DNA from: Malaya genurostris
Lineage: Eukaryota > Arthropoda > Insecta > Diptera > Culicidae
NCBI RefSeq assembly: GCF_030247185.1
Contig: NC_080570.1
Span: 150,506,641-150,570,640 of the forward strand
Direction: 5' to 3'
DNA length: 64,000 nucleotides
Shown: positions 33,413 to 45,179 of the stretch, one piece after another
Position numbering within the stretch: the first letter of the stretch is position 1
How the letters are laid out: every line of letters begins with the position of its first letter
The notes under the pieces: model-generated
Told to the model about the DNA's origin: nothing
What the model saw: only the letters and a program-made list of their open reading frames with translations
Databases searched by the model: none
Made by a program: the position numbers and the translations under genes

Positions 33413-34830
33413 ATCAGTGAAATAAAGTCCCTAATTTAAGTTTGAGTAGAGCAGAAACTATTTCCAATGATGTTGACAATAGTTGATGAAAATCTTCCAA
33501 CTATTACCCATTCCGGGGGGGTAGTCCGTTGTAATCTTCGGTGATGGCTTTGTACTATTAGGAGATTACATTTTATCGCCGAAACGTAACACTTGCTGAA
33601 AACCACACCCGAACTTTGCAACCCCCTCTCATCGGGTAATAAATTGTGTGAAACGAGCTAAAATGGCATGCAGTTTAAAATATTTACATAATCTATCATC
33701 GCTCCGTGCAACAAGATGTAAATGTTCCTCTTCTATGCTGAGAACAGAACAGGACCGGACAGGACAGGCACAGGAAATATTCATACACACACACAAGGCA
33801 TAGACTTCTAATCTATACGGTTCCTGATTGTCCAGACAGGTGCAGAACCCCATTCACCATTCGGCTGAGTGAGTGTTTGGTTCGGTTTAAGTGCCCCATG
33901 TTCTCGTTGCTGTTGTTTGTATCACCATGTACAGACACACACAAGGACAAGTACCTGCACCCCACCCCCCCCCCCCCCCCCCCCAACCATCCGGAAACCA
34001 CCACCAACTGTGTGTGAGCTTCTGGTGTCCTCTTCCAATGCAAAACCGTAACTCCAACCAGCAAATGCGCTCACATTTACTGTACTTCGTGACCGATTTG
34101 GGAATTAGGATGTCGATCCTCCCCTCCCCCTTCCTTTTTTCTCTTCCAACAGGACTACCAACCAGACCTGGATGAATTTTATATCAGATTTTTCGGGGAT
34201 CGTCTGTAGGAAAAACAGGAACATCGGGAGCAGAGTCCGATAACACTGACTTTGAACCAACCATTTCAATTGGAGGGGGGGTTTGAGCCCGTTGTTCGGT
34301 AACTGGATGCCACTTCAAGATGCAGAATGTAGTGCATATGCATGTTACGATGTTGGAATGTAAAGTACGAAATCCTACCCCGGGCTCCGCTCTCCCACAA
34401 ACGATTGAAACGACACATCTGAACAGCACTACTGAAGGAATAAAATATTTGTTTTTACCGTTTGACTTTGCGAACGAATCTAAACTGTGCTTTACCTCGT
34501 CTCAAACGTTGGGACTACCGAGCATTAGACAACCGCTCCCTAGAACTACGTGGCGGCGAACCGCAGATGGGAGCTGGAGCATTTTGTTGTTGATTGATGT
34601 TCGGTTAATGTATTTGATAGGGCAAACCACGACGACCGGATTTTATTGATTGATTTATTCAAGGTTGGTTGGAATCGGGGTGTTGCGTTGACATCTTTAA
34701 AGTTTTGCCATCACACTTATTGGTTTTAATCCCAATGAAATTAAATTAATTTCACAAATACCCAAAATAATGATTTTTAAGGTGTCAAAGGTTGATTTTG
34801 CTACAAATTTTTCAACATCCCCGTCGGACC
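33413..34830. other. Single-copy-looking stretch, no supported gene
   Basis: More GC-rich than the flanks, with a 20-base C run at 33965-33984 and short CA runs. Frames on both strands near 33813-34649 reach 60-109 codons but are interrupted by homopolymers and lack domains. Probably intron. Confidence 0.4.
33965..33984 (+). repeat. Poly(C) run
   Basis: Twenty consecutive C. The length may be unreliable in sequencing. Confidence 0.9.
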
Positions 34831-34834
34831 TAGA

Positions 34835-35055
34835 AAAAGCTATCGGACTGTCTATGTTGAACTGCTAGTGCGACCTGGCGGCTCAACACAAACCGCTAGG
34901 CAGACGTAAAGTTAAACACTTTTTGCTATTACACCGAAGTGTGTAATATTCTAAACTGACGTCTCGAACGAAACAGATTTCAGCTAGCTAACCGTACAGT
35001 ACAACATAAACTGCTACGCACGGATGAGTCGAAGACGAAACGTAAAACAAAATTT
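34835..35055. mobile_element. Foldback MITE (GCAGTTCAATTTGAACTGC family), diverged copy
   Basis: TATGTTGAACTGCTAGTGCG and CCGCTAGGCAGACGTAAAGTTA on the left, GACGTCTCGAACGAAACAG centrally, AACATAAACTGCTACGCACGGATGAGTCGAAGACGAAACG on the right. The order equals that of the complete element. Confidence 0.6.
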
Positions 35056-35214
35056 GACTTCATTCGTTATTGCTTTTATAGTTCGGTCCGAAGTGAGATT
35101 GGAATTCCTCCATTGAAATTCTGTCAAGTGGAAAATGTGCTTAAAAAGGCACATCATCACATTCTCTAAGCTAAAAAATTGAGAGCAACTCGCTTCTAAA
35201 AAGGAGAAGATGAT

Positions 35215-35395
35215 ATACACTGAAGTCTTTTTTATGCGAGTTTACGTACCGCATAAAAAAATTGCATAACTATGAAAATTCGTATGAAAAACCGCATAAC
35301 TCTGAAACTTCGCATAAAAAAACCGCATAACTCTGAGAATTCGCATAAAAAAGTCGCTTAAAAAACCGCATAAAAAAAGACCTCAGTGTACGCAG
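35215..35395 (+). repeat. Short field of (AACTCTGAAAATTCGCATAAAAAACCGCAT)n
   Basis: Four to five imperfect units of ~30 bp are visible, ending GACCTCAGTGTACGCAG, the same closing phrase as in the 550-bp units at 1-2330. This is an isolated fragment of that family. Confidence 0.65.
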
Positions 35396-36280
35396 CATGT
35401 AAAAAATAGTGATAGAATTCAGTAGATGTACTAGAGATGTCTTTGTCTTTGCATGGTTTTAACATAAATTAATTTTGATCAAGATATTATGATCCATTTT
35501 ATAAGACATGTGAAAATGAAGTAAAAATAGCGAGTAGTTTTATCGAAATGAAGTACACATTTAGATTGTTTCTTTTTATTCTCGAATGGTTTGAAATATT
35601 CTGTCAATGTAAACCTAAAACTTTGGACCTAATGAGAAATAAGATCGCAAAATTCACTTCACCAAGCAGGTAACCTATCGGTTGACTTAATTTTGCTAAA
35701 ACTAGAATAAGTCCACTTAAACAAAATTATTCGCATCTCCTACGCATCGCAGATTTTCCAGATTTGATCCCTAGTTTTTTTTAATTAAATTAATTTAATC
35801 AATTAAATTAAATAAATAGGGAAAAGGAGAACAAAGCGGAGACATTTTGGTTTAATGATTGTTTGTAAATTTTTAATGGAACATTTATTGAGAAAAATTT
35901 AAATGTTTCACCCTCTTTTGCCTCTTACTGGCCAAGAAAATTGAACACTTCTGCAAGAAAACTGAGAAAAACGCATAGAAAAAATTCGAGGGTGATTCAA
36001 AGCGAAATTCAATAGAGGGCACCATTATCCAGGAAAGTTGTCCATTCCACTACAGGAAACTTTTGCCGATGACCACTAATCTCAGTTAAAGAAACTTTGG
36101 AATAGTTTAAAAAATTTGGAATGGTTCTTCGAAACTGACGCTCGAATATCCGAATATCTCAAAAGCTTCAACATCTTTCGAGAATCTGAATTTCTAAAAA
36201 TTTATTTCATAATCAGGATTACGTTTCTGTAAGAAATCGTTCGCGTTCCAAATAAAATGTTTGGGAACCTTCCGGGATCG
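35396..36280. other. AT-rich stretch, nothing recognised
   Basis: No clear repeat or coding signal. A local TTAATTAAATTAA-type low-complexity patch is at about 35778-35815. Confidence 0.4.
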
Positions 36281-36645
36281 AAAACCGAATACCGGTAAAA
36301 ATTTACACTTTCCCACTCACCTTGTATCTCTCGAACCGGAAGTCGGATCTGATTTAAAAACAAAAGGTTTTTTTATGAGATCTTAATGCCTATCATTTGA
36401 TTATTAAATGGAGTAAATCGGTTCGGCCTTTAAATTTCGTTACACATATCATCTCGTAGCTCCGGAACCAGACGTCGGATCGAAATGAAATTCAGGAACC
36501 TTGTATGGGAGCACAGGAATTTTCATATGAATATCAGTTTATGGAAATTACACAAACACTTTTGCTGATCTCGACGAATTGATTCGAATGGTAGATAGGT
36601 GTAAAAATTATGTTTTTCCGGCAACTATTGCTGTAAGCATTTTAA
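36281..36645 (+). repeat. CCGGAAGTCGG dispersed repeat
   Basis: CTCGAACCGGAAGTCGGATC (36331), GAGTAAATCGGTTCGGCC (36411), GCTCCGGAACCAGACGTCGG (36460), GATCTCGACGAATTGATTCGAATGG (36567). Same block order as 22560-23600. Confidence 0.55.
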
Positions 36646-36824
36646 CTCAATATAAATAAGAAATTGTTTTGAATTCGAAAATACTGCCATCTTGTCATAT
36701 TCGAACGATTATGTTGCCAAAAACGAACCGTGCTAAAATCGAAACGAAGCAAATGTCATGAGAATCTCACAAGCTTTTCGATGCTTAAAAACAATTGCAT
36801 ACAACAGTACAATAAGGTCTCTTT

Positions 36825-37260
36825 TTTCGCGAGTAAAAAAACGCGTTACTTAAAAAATCCGCGTAATTTCGGAAAACCGCGTAAAAAACCACCGCATAAC
36901 TAAAGAATTTTTGTTTTGACGCCAAAATGTCTCAGAAATGTATTTAATGAAATGCCATATCTGGTGTAATCTGAAAAAAAAATTCAGGCGAAACTCTTCT
37001 TTGGGAACGCGTAACTTCAGAAATCCGCATAGAAATAAGTCGTAAAATTGAACAAAATTTTGTTGATGCCAAATGTCTTAGAAATGCATGAAAAGTCCAG
37101 ATCTGAGGTAATCCCCGAAAGAAATTTTTTGAAAAATAATCAACACTGGTACTTAAAAATTTTTTTGAGATTTCCAATTTTTTTTTTTGATACCAAATAT
37201 TTTTAAAATGCATGAAACGTCGAGATCTGGTGTAATTTAAGAAAAAAATATGGGAAAATT
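36825..37260 (+). repeat. Satellite-family field
   Basis: CGCGTTACTTAAAAAATCCGCG run, then GATGCCAAATGTCTTAGAAATGCATGAAAAGTCCAGATCTG at 37063 and GCATGAAACGTCGAGATCTGGTG at 37210. Same family as 1-2870 and 58.5-63.6 kb. Confidence 0.65.
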
Positions 37261-37560
37261 TCGCTCACACAAGAATGTCGGTTAAAATAGACGGATTTCT
37301 ACAATCTATGGCTTGTTAGATAGCCATTATCGTTTCTGAAATCTAAGGCTCCAGACATATTTTGTTTATTAGAGCATTGGAGCCAGATATTGTCAAAAAA
37401 ACTGAAAAATTGGACATAAAAGTTGTAACTTCAGAAGTAAAGTTCCGATCTTAAAAACATTCAATGGCGTTCTGGCCACCGAGGAGACCTTTCATTTGCG
37501 ACTGATTTGATGAACATCGGTCCAGTCATCTCTGAGACCTCTTTATTAACAACATACAAA

Positions 37561-37597
37561 CAGACACACACACATACACACACACACACACACACAA
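37561..37597 (+). repeat. (CA)n microsatellite
   Basis: About 18 CA repeats with one T interruption. Confidence 0.9.
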
Positions 37598-37599
37598 AC

Positions 37600-38144
37600 T
37601 GGAATTTACCGTTGAATTTCCCTACTACAATAACGATTTTCATAGCACAGTCAACTCTACTGTCTATAAATTAATAAAAATCACTGAAGTGCACGCCCTC
37701 AGTTTGGTGTATTTAGACGAGAGTACGTGAGAGCTTTTCATGCAGAAGAAGCATATGATCCTCTCGCATCTCATCTTTTTGTTACCGCAAACGCACTCTC
37801 AAAATCGCTGTCTATTGCGCTTCCCTTTTGTGCGGTGTTCGCCGGTTGTATTCTCAGTGTAGGCATGAAGCTTACACGCTGGTGTATCACTCTAGTTATT
37901 TCAATAATTGCAAGTTTTTTTTGCTTAGGACATTGCCGACAACTGAATTCAGTAATGAAGTCAAGCCAAGATACTAAAAATGTAAAAAAATAATACGTTT
38001 TTTTTGGAATAATTTTTCAAATGTTTCAGAAGATTTAAAAGACCTTCCAGGTCTTGAAATGCTGTGAAATATTGAATAGCTTTCAGTAGTCGTTTTGTGC
38101 TTTCTATTACCCAACATTCATCAATGTTTTTTTTCTCTTCGCAG
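37600..38144 (+). other. Presumed intron upstream of the ADAM exon
   Basis: An 88-codon frame at 37727-37993 (+) with a hydrophobic stretch has no ATG context or domain that I recognise and is not connected to the exon by splice sites I could define. The last ~20 bases before 38145 are a T/C-rich tract. Confidence 0.45.
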
Positions 38145-38291
38145 GAAATCGAACACTGCTACTACCACGGAACCGTCAAGGACTACCCGGGAGCTAGTGC
38201 CGCCTTCCACACCTGCAACGGCGTCAGCGGGGTGATACATGTCGGGAATGAAACCTTTGTTATACACCCATTTTACGGAGGGGATCTATCG
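38145..38291 (+). CDS. Internal exon of an ADAM-family metalloprotease (prodomain part)
   Basis: The exon is 147 bp, 49 codons, phase 0 at both ends. It starts after TTTTTTTTCTCTTCGCAG and ends before GTATGT. The peptide contains EHCYYHGTVKDYPG, AAFHTCNGVSGVIHVG and NETFVIHPF. H-C-Y-Y-H-G followed by S-TC-G--G-I is the hallmark of the reprolysin (M12B) propeptide, which keeps ADAM proteases inactive and aids folding in the secretory pathway. Codon choice is GC-rich compared with the flanks, as expected of real coding sequence. The closest fly genes to consider are mind-meld (ADAM11/22/23 type) and Meltrin; the sequence suggests the former to me but I am not sure. Neighbouring exons were not found, so they lie beyond long introns or outside the window. 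Confidence 0.85.
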
Positions 38292-38720
38292 GTATGTATA
38301 TTCATTAGTAAATGAACATGGCTATTTTGGGGTGAGATAGCCTCCAATCGGATTGGTCATTTCTGAAAAAAATCTAACTACATAAATGAAGGTATTGAAT
38401 TTCATAATATGTTTTGTTTCATTTTTATTGTTTACTATTATTTCCATCTGGTGATGGAAAAAGTAAGGGCAACTGACTTTTGCGACTAGTAGAACGATTA
38501 AAAGTATAGGACAGCTCGGTGTATAGGACAGTTCTGCGAATTTGTTTGCGAGGAGAATTTCAGTCGTACCGTGCCTACAAACGTTCCAACTAGTCACTGA
38601 AACAAAAACATCGTATTGCCAAAAATTGTTCCAGGAAACGAGGAAGTTTTGAATGTACGTAAAAATGAATTTTGGACCACTTCTGGGTTTCCTAAATTTA
38701 CTTCGCTTAACTTGTATAGT
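38292..38720 (+). other. Presumed intron downstream of the ADAM exon
   Basis: Begins with the donor GTATGTATATT at 38292. No coding signal. AT-rich. Confidence 0.6.
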
Positions 38721-39125
38721 GTCATTTAGGGATTAGCCAAATTTTGTGCTAGGTGACATAACCGTTTTTATTATTTTTACTTTTCGTCTTTGACTCATCA
38801 GTGCAGAGCAGTTCAAATTGAACTGCTTAGTGCTAAACTCGGCATTTGAACTGCTCTGCACTGATGAGTCAAAGACGAAACGTAAAAAGTAAGAAAAACG
38901 GTTATGTGCCCTAGCAAAAAATTTGGCTAACCCCCTAAATGACCAAACCTGCATCGGCCAGAAATAGTCGAAAACACGTTTTCGTTCGGCACGTCAGAAA
39001 AGACATTGCACTCCGCTGCAAAACAAAAATGTTCTGTAACTATTGTAACTAGCAGAAACTTTACGTCTGCTTAGCGGTTTAAATTGAACTGCCGAGCTTA
39101 GCACTAAGCAGTTCAATTTGTATAG
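38721..39125. mobile_element. Foldback MITE (GCAGTTCAATTTGAACTGC family) plus adjoining partial copy
   Basis: 38721-38943 is a hairpin. Left outer GTCATTTAGGGATTAGCC and GTGCTAGGTGACATAACCG mirror right outer CGGTTATGTGCCCTAGC and GGCTAACCCCCTAAATGAC. The inner stem TCGTCTTTGACTCATCAGTG, GCAGAGCAGTTC is also mirrored. From about 38965 to 39125 the central and right blocks of the full element follow (TTTTCGTTCGGCACGTCAG, TTTACGTCTGCTTAGCGG, AAGCAGTTCAATTTG). Together they contain most parts of the 59886-60258 element, but in a different arrangement. Confidence 0.7.
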
Positions 39126-39639
39126 TGTATTGATCGAAAAATTATGATTTGGCAAGGCATATGCAGTAGTGGAAAGAGAACAACTCTTTTCTTCACTAGA
39201 GAGCGTCTCCTAATGGACCATTTTAAAAGTCGGGTGTGTCTGAAAAAAGGGTTTTGCCTTTCGTTCGATCTTACAACGATCCTGTAAAGTTCTGGCTGGA
39301 ATTAGTAAGTTGCTACTACTATCGATGTGACATTGTATCGACTCTTTTGAGCAAAAAATATGAATCCTCCCAATCGTTCCGGGTTTCGTCCAGTCGAAAA
39401 AAATCCCTATTGGGGAATTGTCAAGTGTAAATTTAAGAAATGTGGGAAAACAATCAGAACACTGTTATGACTAGGTGAAATGGTGGGAAAAGATGACGGA
39501 TAAAGTTGACAGTAGAACTGTGCAAAAAATTCCAAAATTACCGTTATTTTTGTTGTACATTTTCAAAAGGCTAATCACAAACCGTGGCAAATGATATCCG
39601 TGGTGTTTTGGTGGGTCTAAATTTTAAATGGTCTTTAAT
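39126..39639. other. Short stretch, nothing recognised
   Basis: Frames up to 64 codons only. No repeat identified. Confidence 0.4.
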
Positions 39640-40600
39640 CAATTGAATCCAAATAATGAATAATGTTTTTTTGCAAATTGGTTTAGAAATTTTCCCCCTA
39701 CATTTAATCAAAAATTAAATTAAAAATTAATTTAATTTAATTAAAACCACAAATAGTGTTTTTCTTTCGCAAATCGATTTTAAATTTTTTTTTCAGTTTA
39801 GGACTTCATTAGGAATTTTGAACAGTTTTATTCGAAAATTTGACTGATTTAGTCGAAATCACTAGTACAGCATTTTTTCTGTAGGATTTGTCATTTTTCG
39901 ATCAAAACCATTCGAAAAAAAAAAATATGGTAGAAAAAGTATGGCTTTTGCAAAACACGAAATTAGTCTAATCGGATCCTACACCGAAAAAAAAACGACT
40001 TGCAAAATTTAAAATTAATTTATCAAAAAAACCATCTCGATTTGAATGCAATTTTGTCCCAAGATGGGTAATTATATTCCCGTGCATATATTGTAAATTC
40101 GACATTTTTTAATTTTTATTTTGACAGAAAAAAAATTTTTTTTCCGTCATTTAATTTTGCAATGTATGAACGGATGATGGCAGGAGGGAACATAATCACT
40201 TGTCTTGAGACTGAATCTAATCAAAATTAAAAATGATGTTTATTTTTGCAAATCGGTTTATAATTTTTAAAATCGATTTTTTCAGTTTAGGACTCGATTA
40301 GGATTTTTTCTAAAGCTTTACTCGAAAATTTGACTGAATGTTTGAAAATCACTAGTACGACAACTTTTTTGTAGTATTTGTGATTTTTTCAACTAAAGCC
40401 ATTTGGAAAAAATATAAATATGGTAGAAAAAGTATGTTTATTTTTCAAAAGACTAGATAAATTGTGAAAATGACAAAGTCTACTTGTCCTGAAAGTTTCT
40501 GTGAAATGCGCGAGGACGCACCAACTCCGAATATAGTTTGGCGCGAAATTCGTCTAAAGACTGTCCCAGAAAGTATGGACGCAACCATAAACCGCTGCCA
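39640..40600. repeat. Two tandem ~475-bp units of an AT-rich dispersed repeat
   Basis: GCAAATCGATTTTAAATT ... CAGTTTAGGACTTCATTAGG at 39767 recurs as GCAAATCGGTTTATAATT ... CAGTTTAGGACTCGATTAGG at 40248. GAAAATTTGACTGA, AATCACTAGTACA, TATGGTAGAAAAAGTATG follow in both. The second unit ends with a TTTGGCGCGAAATTCGTC block as at 20565. The frames at 40445-40775 lie in this repeat and are not considered genes. Confidence 0.7.
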
Positions 40601-40744
40601 TTTCGCAATGGTTAAGAATTTGTCATTTTTTATGGCTGCGTCCTGTTGTTTACACTCTTCCCTAACCACTTGTGCAGTTGTTCATTCGTTTTCAATAGTT
40701 TGTTTCGAAATGCATGGACTTTCAGCAGAACAACGTCGAAAAGT

Positions 40745-43700
40745 TGTGCTGTTAGTTTTGTTAATATTGTTATAGTTGGATTTGTTACTCTGTAACTTTT
40801 CGTGAAATATGTTCATTTTGTAAATTTGGTTACTTCGGATAATTTTATCAATTTTGTTAATTTGGTCCCTTTTGTTAATATTCCTTTATTTCGTAAATTA
40901 CAATAATTTTGTGAGGTTCGTTGGTTATTTCGATTTTTATTCGTGTAGATTCTGTTAATTTTTTCGAAGAGGTTAATTTTCTTATTTTGTAAACTTTTTT
41001 AGTTTCGGTAATTTCGCTGGCGTAGTGAATTTTGTTAATGGTGCTAATTTTATTAACTTTACTTGTATTGTTAATTTTGTTGTTGGTTATTGAGTTATTG
41101 TAGTAAATTTTCCGAAATTCGCTTATTTTGCAAATTTTCGTTAATTTTGTTATTTGTTGTTGATTTCTCTATTTTTTTAACTCTGTTACTTATGTTTATT
41201 TAGATATTTTTTCAAATATTGTTATTCTCGTACATTTTGGAAATTTGATTATTTTGAATTTTTCATAATTTTACTTATTTTGTTAGCATGTTTTGTTGTT
41301 CATTAGGATTTTTTTTCAGTTCTAGTAATATTGTGTCTTCAATTTTGCTAATATTGTTAGTTTATCAATTTTGTTAATTTGGTTTTATTTTATGACGTTT
41401 CGTTTATAGAAATTTTATATCTAATTTTGTTAATTTTGTTACTCAGGTTTGTTTCGCAGAATTTGTTTATTTCGTTTTGCTAGCTACTTTATTTCTGTTA
41501 TTAGTGTTAGTTTTATTACTTTTGTAAAGATTACTTTTGTAAGTGTTGACTTTGATGTTTGGAATCTTAGTTTGTTCTATAAATTTCGATAATTTCGCAA
41601 ATTTTATTAATTATGAAGTTTTTTTTTGAATATTGTTAGCTTAGTTCACCTTGTTTGTTTCGTAAATTTTGTCTGTTTCGTTTTGTTGATATTTTTAATT
41701 TCTGTTATTATCACTGGTTTGGTTAATTATGCTAATGTTAAATTTGTAATTCTGTAAATTATTGTTAATTTTGTACGTTTTGTAAATTTGATTACTTCCG
41801 ATAAATTCGTTCATGTTGTTAATTTTGTAATTTTTGTTAACATTATTATTATTATTAAAAATTATATCAATTTTGTTAATAACCTTGAATTTTTATCTTT
41901 GTGAATTTAATTAATTTTATTAATGTTTCGCTGATTCTGTTTACGTTTTTAGTTTCGTCATCTTGGCTGGTGTATTCAAATTGGTTAATGTTGTTAATTT
42001 TATTATTTTACATGGTATTGTAATTGAACTAATTTAGTAAATTTTCTAAATTGTACCAATTTGGTTGGTTTCGTTAATTTTGTGAAATATGTTGGTTTCG
42101 TAAATTTTGTTTACCTAGTTAGTTACGTTTATTTAAATAGTTTTTTAAAAGTTATTCTTTTCGTACATATCGGAAGCTCGATTTTTTTTTTCAATTTTGT
42201 TAGCTTGCTTCGTTGTTAATTTTGTGAGTTTTGGTAAATTTCATTAGTTCTGGTAATTTTGTTAGTGTCATTAGATTTGCTGATATTGTTAGTCTAGTTA
42301 ATTTTGTTAATGCTGTTAATTTGGCCAATTTTATATTATGTTGTTTTGCTAATTTTGATAATCCTATTTTGCTGATTTGTTTATATTTCGTGACGTTTCG
42401 TTTAAAGAGACGTTAACCTTAAAGTGGTCTGCTTGAAAAGCATCGATTTATTTAAAAATAATTTGTAATATTGCTAATTTTGTGAAGTTATTTTATTAAA
42501 TTTATAAATTTGCTAGTTTCATGAATTCAGTAATTTTCATATTGTATTAGTATTGTTAGTATTGAGTATTGTTAGTATTACTTGTTTCACTAGTTTTTCT
42601 TCTGTAATATTTTTACTTCTATAATATTGTTAATTTTGTTGACTTTTATAGTTTCGTAAGTTTTGTCAATGTTGTTAGTTCCATAACTTTGTTACTTTTG
42701 CCTTCTTTTTCTAATTTTATCAATTTTGTTGGAAATATGTTAATTTTGAAATTCTGTCAATGTAGTCAATTTTGAACAGTCCAAAAGTTTTGTTCGTTTC
42801 ATTATATTAGTTTTGTCATTTATTTCAAAACTTTTTTGTAATATTGCTAGTTTTGTTCGATTTTCTTGTTCCGCAATTAATTTTGTTATTTTTGTCAATA
42901 TTGTTATTTCTGATGATTTTACGTATTTCGTTAATGTTATTCATTTTTCGTTTCTGCATATTTTCTAAATTTGTTAATTTTGTGTAAATTTGGGCTCCGT
43001 AAATTGTGTAATTTTTAATGACTTTCTTAATTTTGATATCTTTGTTCGTTTTATTTATTTTGTTAATTTTAATATTATTAATTTTTCTGACTTTTATACC
43101 TTCGTAAATTTTGTTAATGTTGTTAGTTTCATTATTTTATTACTTTTTCCAATTTCACTAATGTTATCAATTTTGTAAGTCTGTACATTTTAGAAATGAG
43201 ACTAGTGTTGTTAATTTTGCATTTCTGTCAATATAGTCAAATTGGTATAGTTCAAGAGTTGTGTTCATTTAATTATATCATTTTTGTCATATTTTTATTT
43301 ATTTTAAATATGGCTAGTTTCGTTAATTTTGTTTGTGTCGTATATTGAGTTGATTTTTTTGATTTTGCTATTTTTGTCAATATTGTTGATTTTGTTATTA
43401 TTTGTTTATTATTATCACTTAATTTCGTTCATTCTCAGAATTTCGTAATATCAATTTTGTACGCTTGCTAAATTTGGTTGATTTTGATCGTTTTACTGTT
43501 TTGCAATTAGCTGTTTGTTAAGTTTTGTATATTTAAAGGGGTACGTTAGCTTTGTTGATACAGTTTATTTTCCTCATTTTTTTAACTTATTGGTCAAAGT
43601 TAATTCAATTGATCTATTTGTCACTGTTTAATATTTTCATTATTTTTAATTTTGATAATTAAATGTTTATTTTTATATTCAAAATTTTTTTTATTCTTGT

Positions 43701-44860
43701 TAATTTTAATTGTAAAAATATTTTACAATTCCACAATTTTTCAAATTTTGTTGCCATGTCGTTTTGGTAATATTGTCAATTTTTTGAATTTGTTTTATTA
43801 ATGTAGCTCTTGTCAAATTGGTCAATTTTAATAATTTTGTTAATGCAGCTAATAATGTTAGTTTAGAGCATTTATTTATGTTAGCTGATTTTATTAATTT
43901 GATTGATTTTGTTAAATTAGTCAATACTGTTAATATTAAATCAATATCTGTTTAACTCTGTTGATTTGGTATTTTTTTAATAATGGTAATTGATATTGTT
44001 AATATTGTTGTTACTGATAATTTTGCGAATTTAAGTTAACATTGTTAACTTCATCTAATAGAGAATTTGACTAATTTTGATAAAGTTATCAAATTTGTTT
44101 ATTTTACTGGTTTGGTGTGAATTTTCCAATATTGCTATCTTTGTTAACTTTCTTTTGTTCTGTGAATTTTGTTTGCTTCGTTTTGCTGATATTGTTACCT
44201 TTATTTTTTTCAAATGTTAGCTTTATTGTTTCTCTTATTATTCTTAGTTTTGTTAAAGTTAAGTTTGTGATTTTGTCAATTGTTATTAATTTTGCTCATT
44301 TTGTGAATTCAATTACTTCTGCTAATTTGATCAATTTTGAACTTTAATGAATATCCTAATTTTATAAACTATACTAATAATTTGTTTTTATTTTTGCAAT
44401 TCTGTCAATGTGGTCAATTTTGTACAGTTCAAAAGTTTTGTTCATTTCATTTTATTAAGTTCGTCGTTTATTTTAAAACTCTTTTGTAATTTTGCTAGCT
44501 TTGTTAATTTCGTTTGTTTCGTATATTGAATTGATTTTGTTGATTTGGTTAATTTTGTTAATTTTTTTGTCAATATTGTTGATTTTGTTATTTCTGATGA
44601 CTTATTACTTATTTCGTTAATGTTTATTAATTTTGCGCTTCTGTATATTTTCAAAATTCGTTTATTTTGTTAGTAATGTGGGTTTCGAATATTGTGTAAT
44701 TTTTAATGACATTGTTAATTTTGTTATCTCTGTTCATTTTATTTATTTTTTTATTTTAATAATATTGTTAATTTCAATAATATTGTTAATATTGTTGACT
44801 TTTATACCTTTCTAAATTTGGTTAATATTGTTAATTTCATAATTTTGTTACTTTAGCCAA
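40745..44860 (+). repeat. ~4.1-kb degenerate array with TTTTGTTAA (9-bp) theme
   Basis: Nearly all of this stretch is built from AATTTTGTTAATTTCGTTAA-like words. No two neighbouring units are alike for long, so the array is old. Larger blocks are duplicated within it. GTCAATGT-GTCAATTTTG-ACAG--CAAAAGTTTTGTTC recurs at about 42757, 43228 and 44405. GTGTAATTTTTAATGAC ... GACTTTTATACCTT recurs at about 43004 and 44692. The 9-bp period gives frames with N-F-V (plus) or T-K-L (minus) runs, explaining all ORFs here. Confidence 0.85.
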
Positions 44861-45160
44861 TGTATTGTGTTCTAATATTCGATTCCAATATGATTAAAAA
44901 TGAATAATTTTTACAATTTGTGGCTGTTTGTGGGAGTGTTAAATTAGTTTGTTTACTTTTCTAAATTTTGGTAATGTCGTTAGTTTCTTAATTTTGGAAA
45001 ACTTTCGCCAATATATTCTAATAATCGGTTCCAAAATAATTAAAACTATACAATTTTTTTTTAAATTTGTGGCGGTTTGTAACAATTGTTTCCACTCAAT
45101 TACCGTTGATACTCCCTTCTGTCACATTTGTGGGAGTGTTAAATTAGTTTGTTCACACAA
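44861..45160 (+). repeat. ~200-bp direct duplication at the end of the 9-bp array
   Basis: TGTGGGAGTGTTAAATTAGT occurs at about 44930 and 45128. GCCAATGTATTGTGTTCTAA and GCCAATATATTCTAATAATCGG are likewise paired. Two partially diverged units. Confidence 0.6.
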
Positions 45161-45179
45161 TTTTGAGAATTTAAAATCG

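Noticed and set aside
37727..37993. 88-codon ORF with a hydrophobic stretch just upstream of the ADAM exon
   Set aside because: Considered as an upstream exon, but no donor/acceptor pairing with 38145 in phase could be argued and the peptide does not resemble an ADAM signal or prodomain.
42231..44815. Several 60-76-codon ORFs with NFVN or TKLTK runs
   Set aside because: Produced by the 9-bp TTTTGTTAA theme (three codons per unit).
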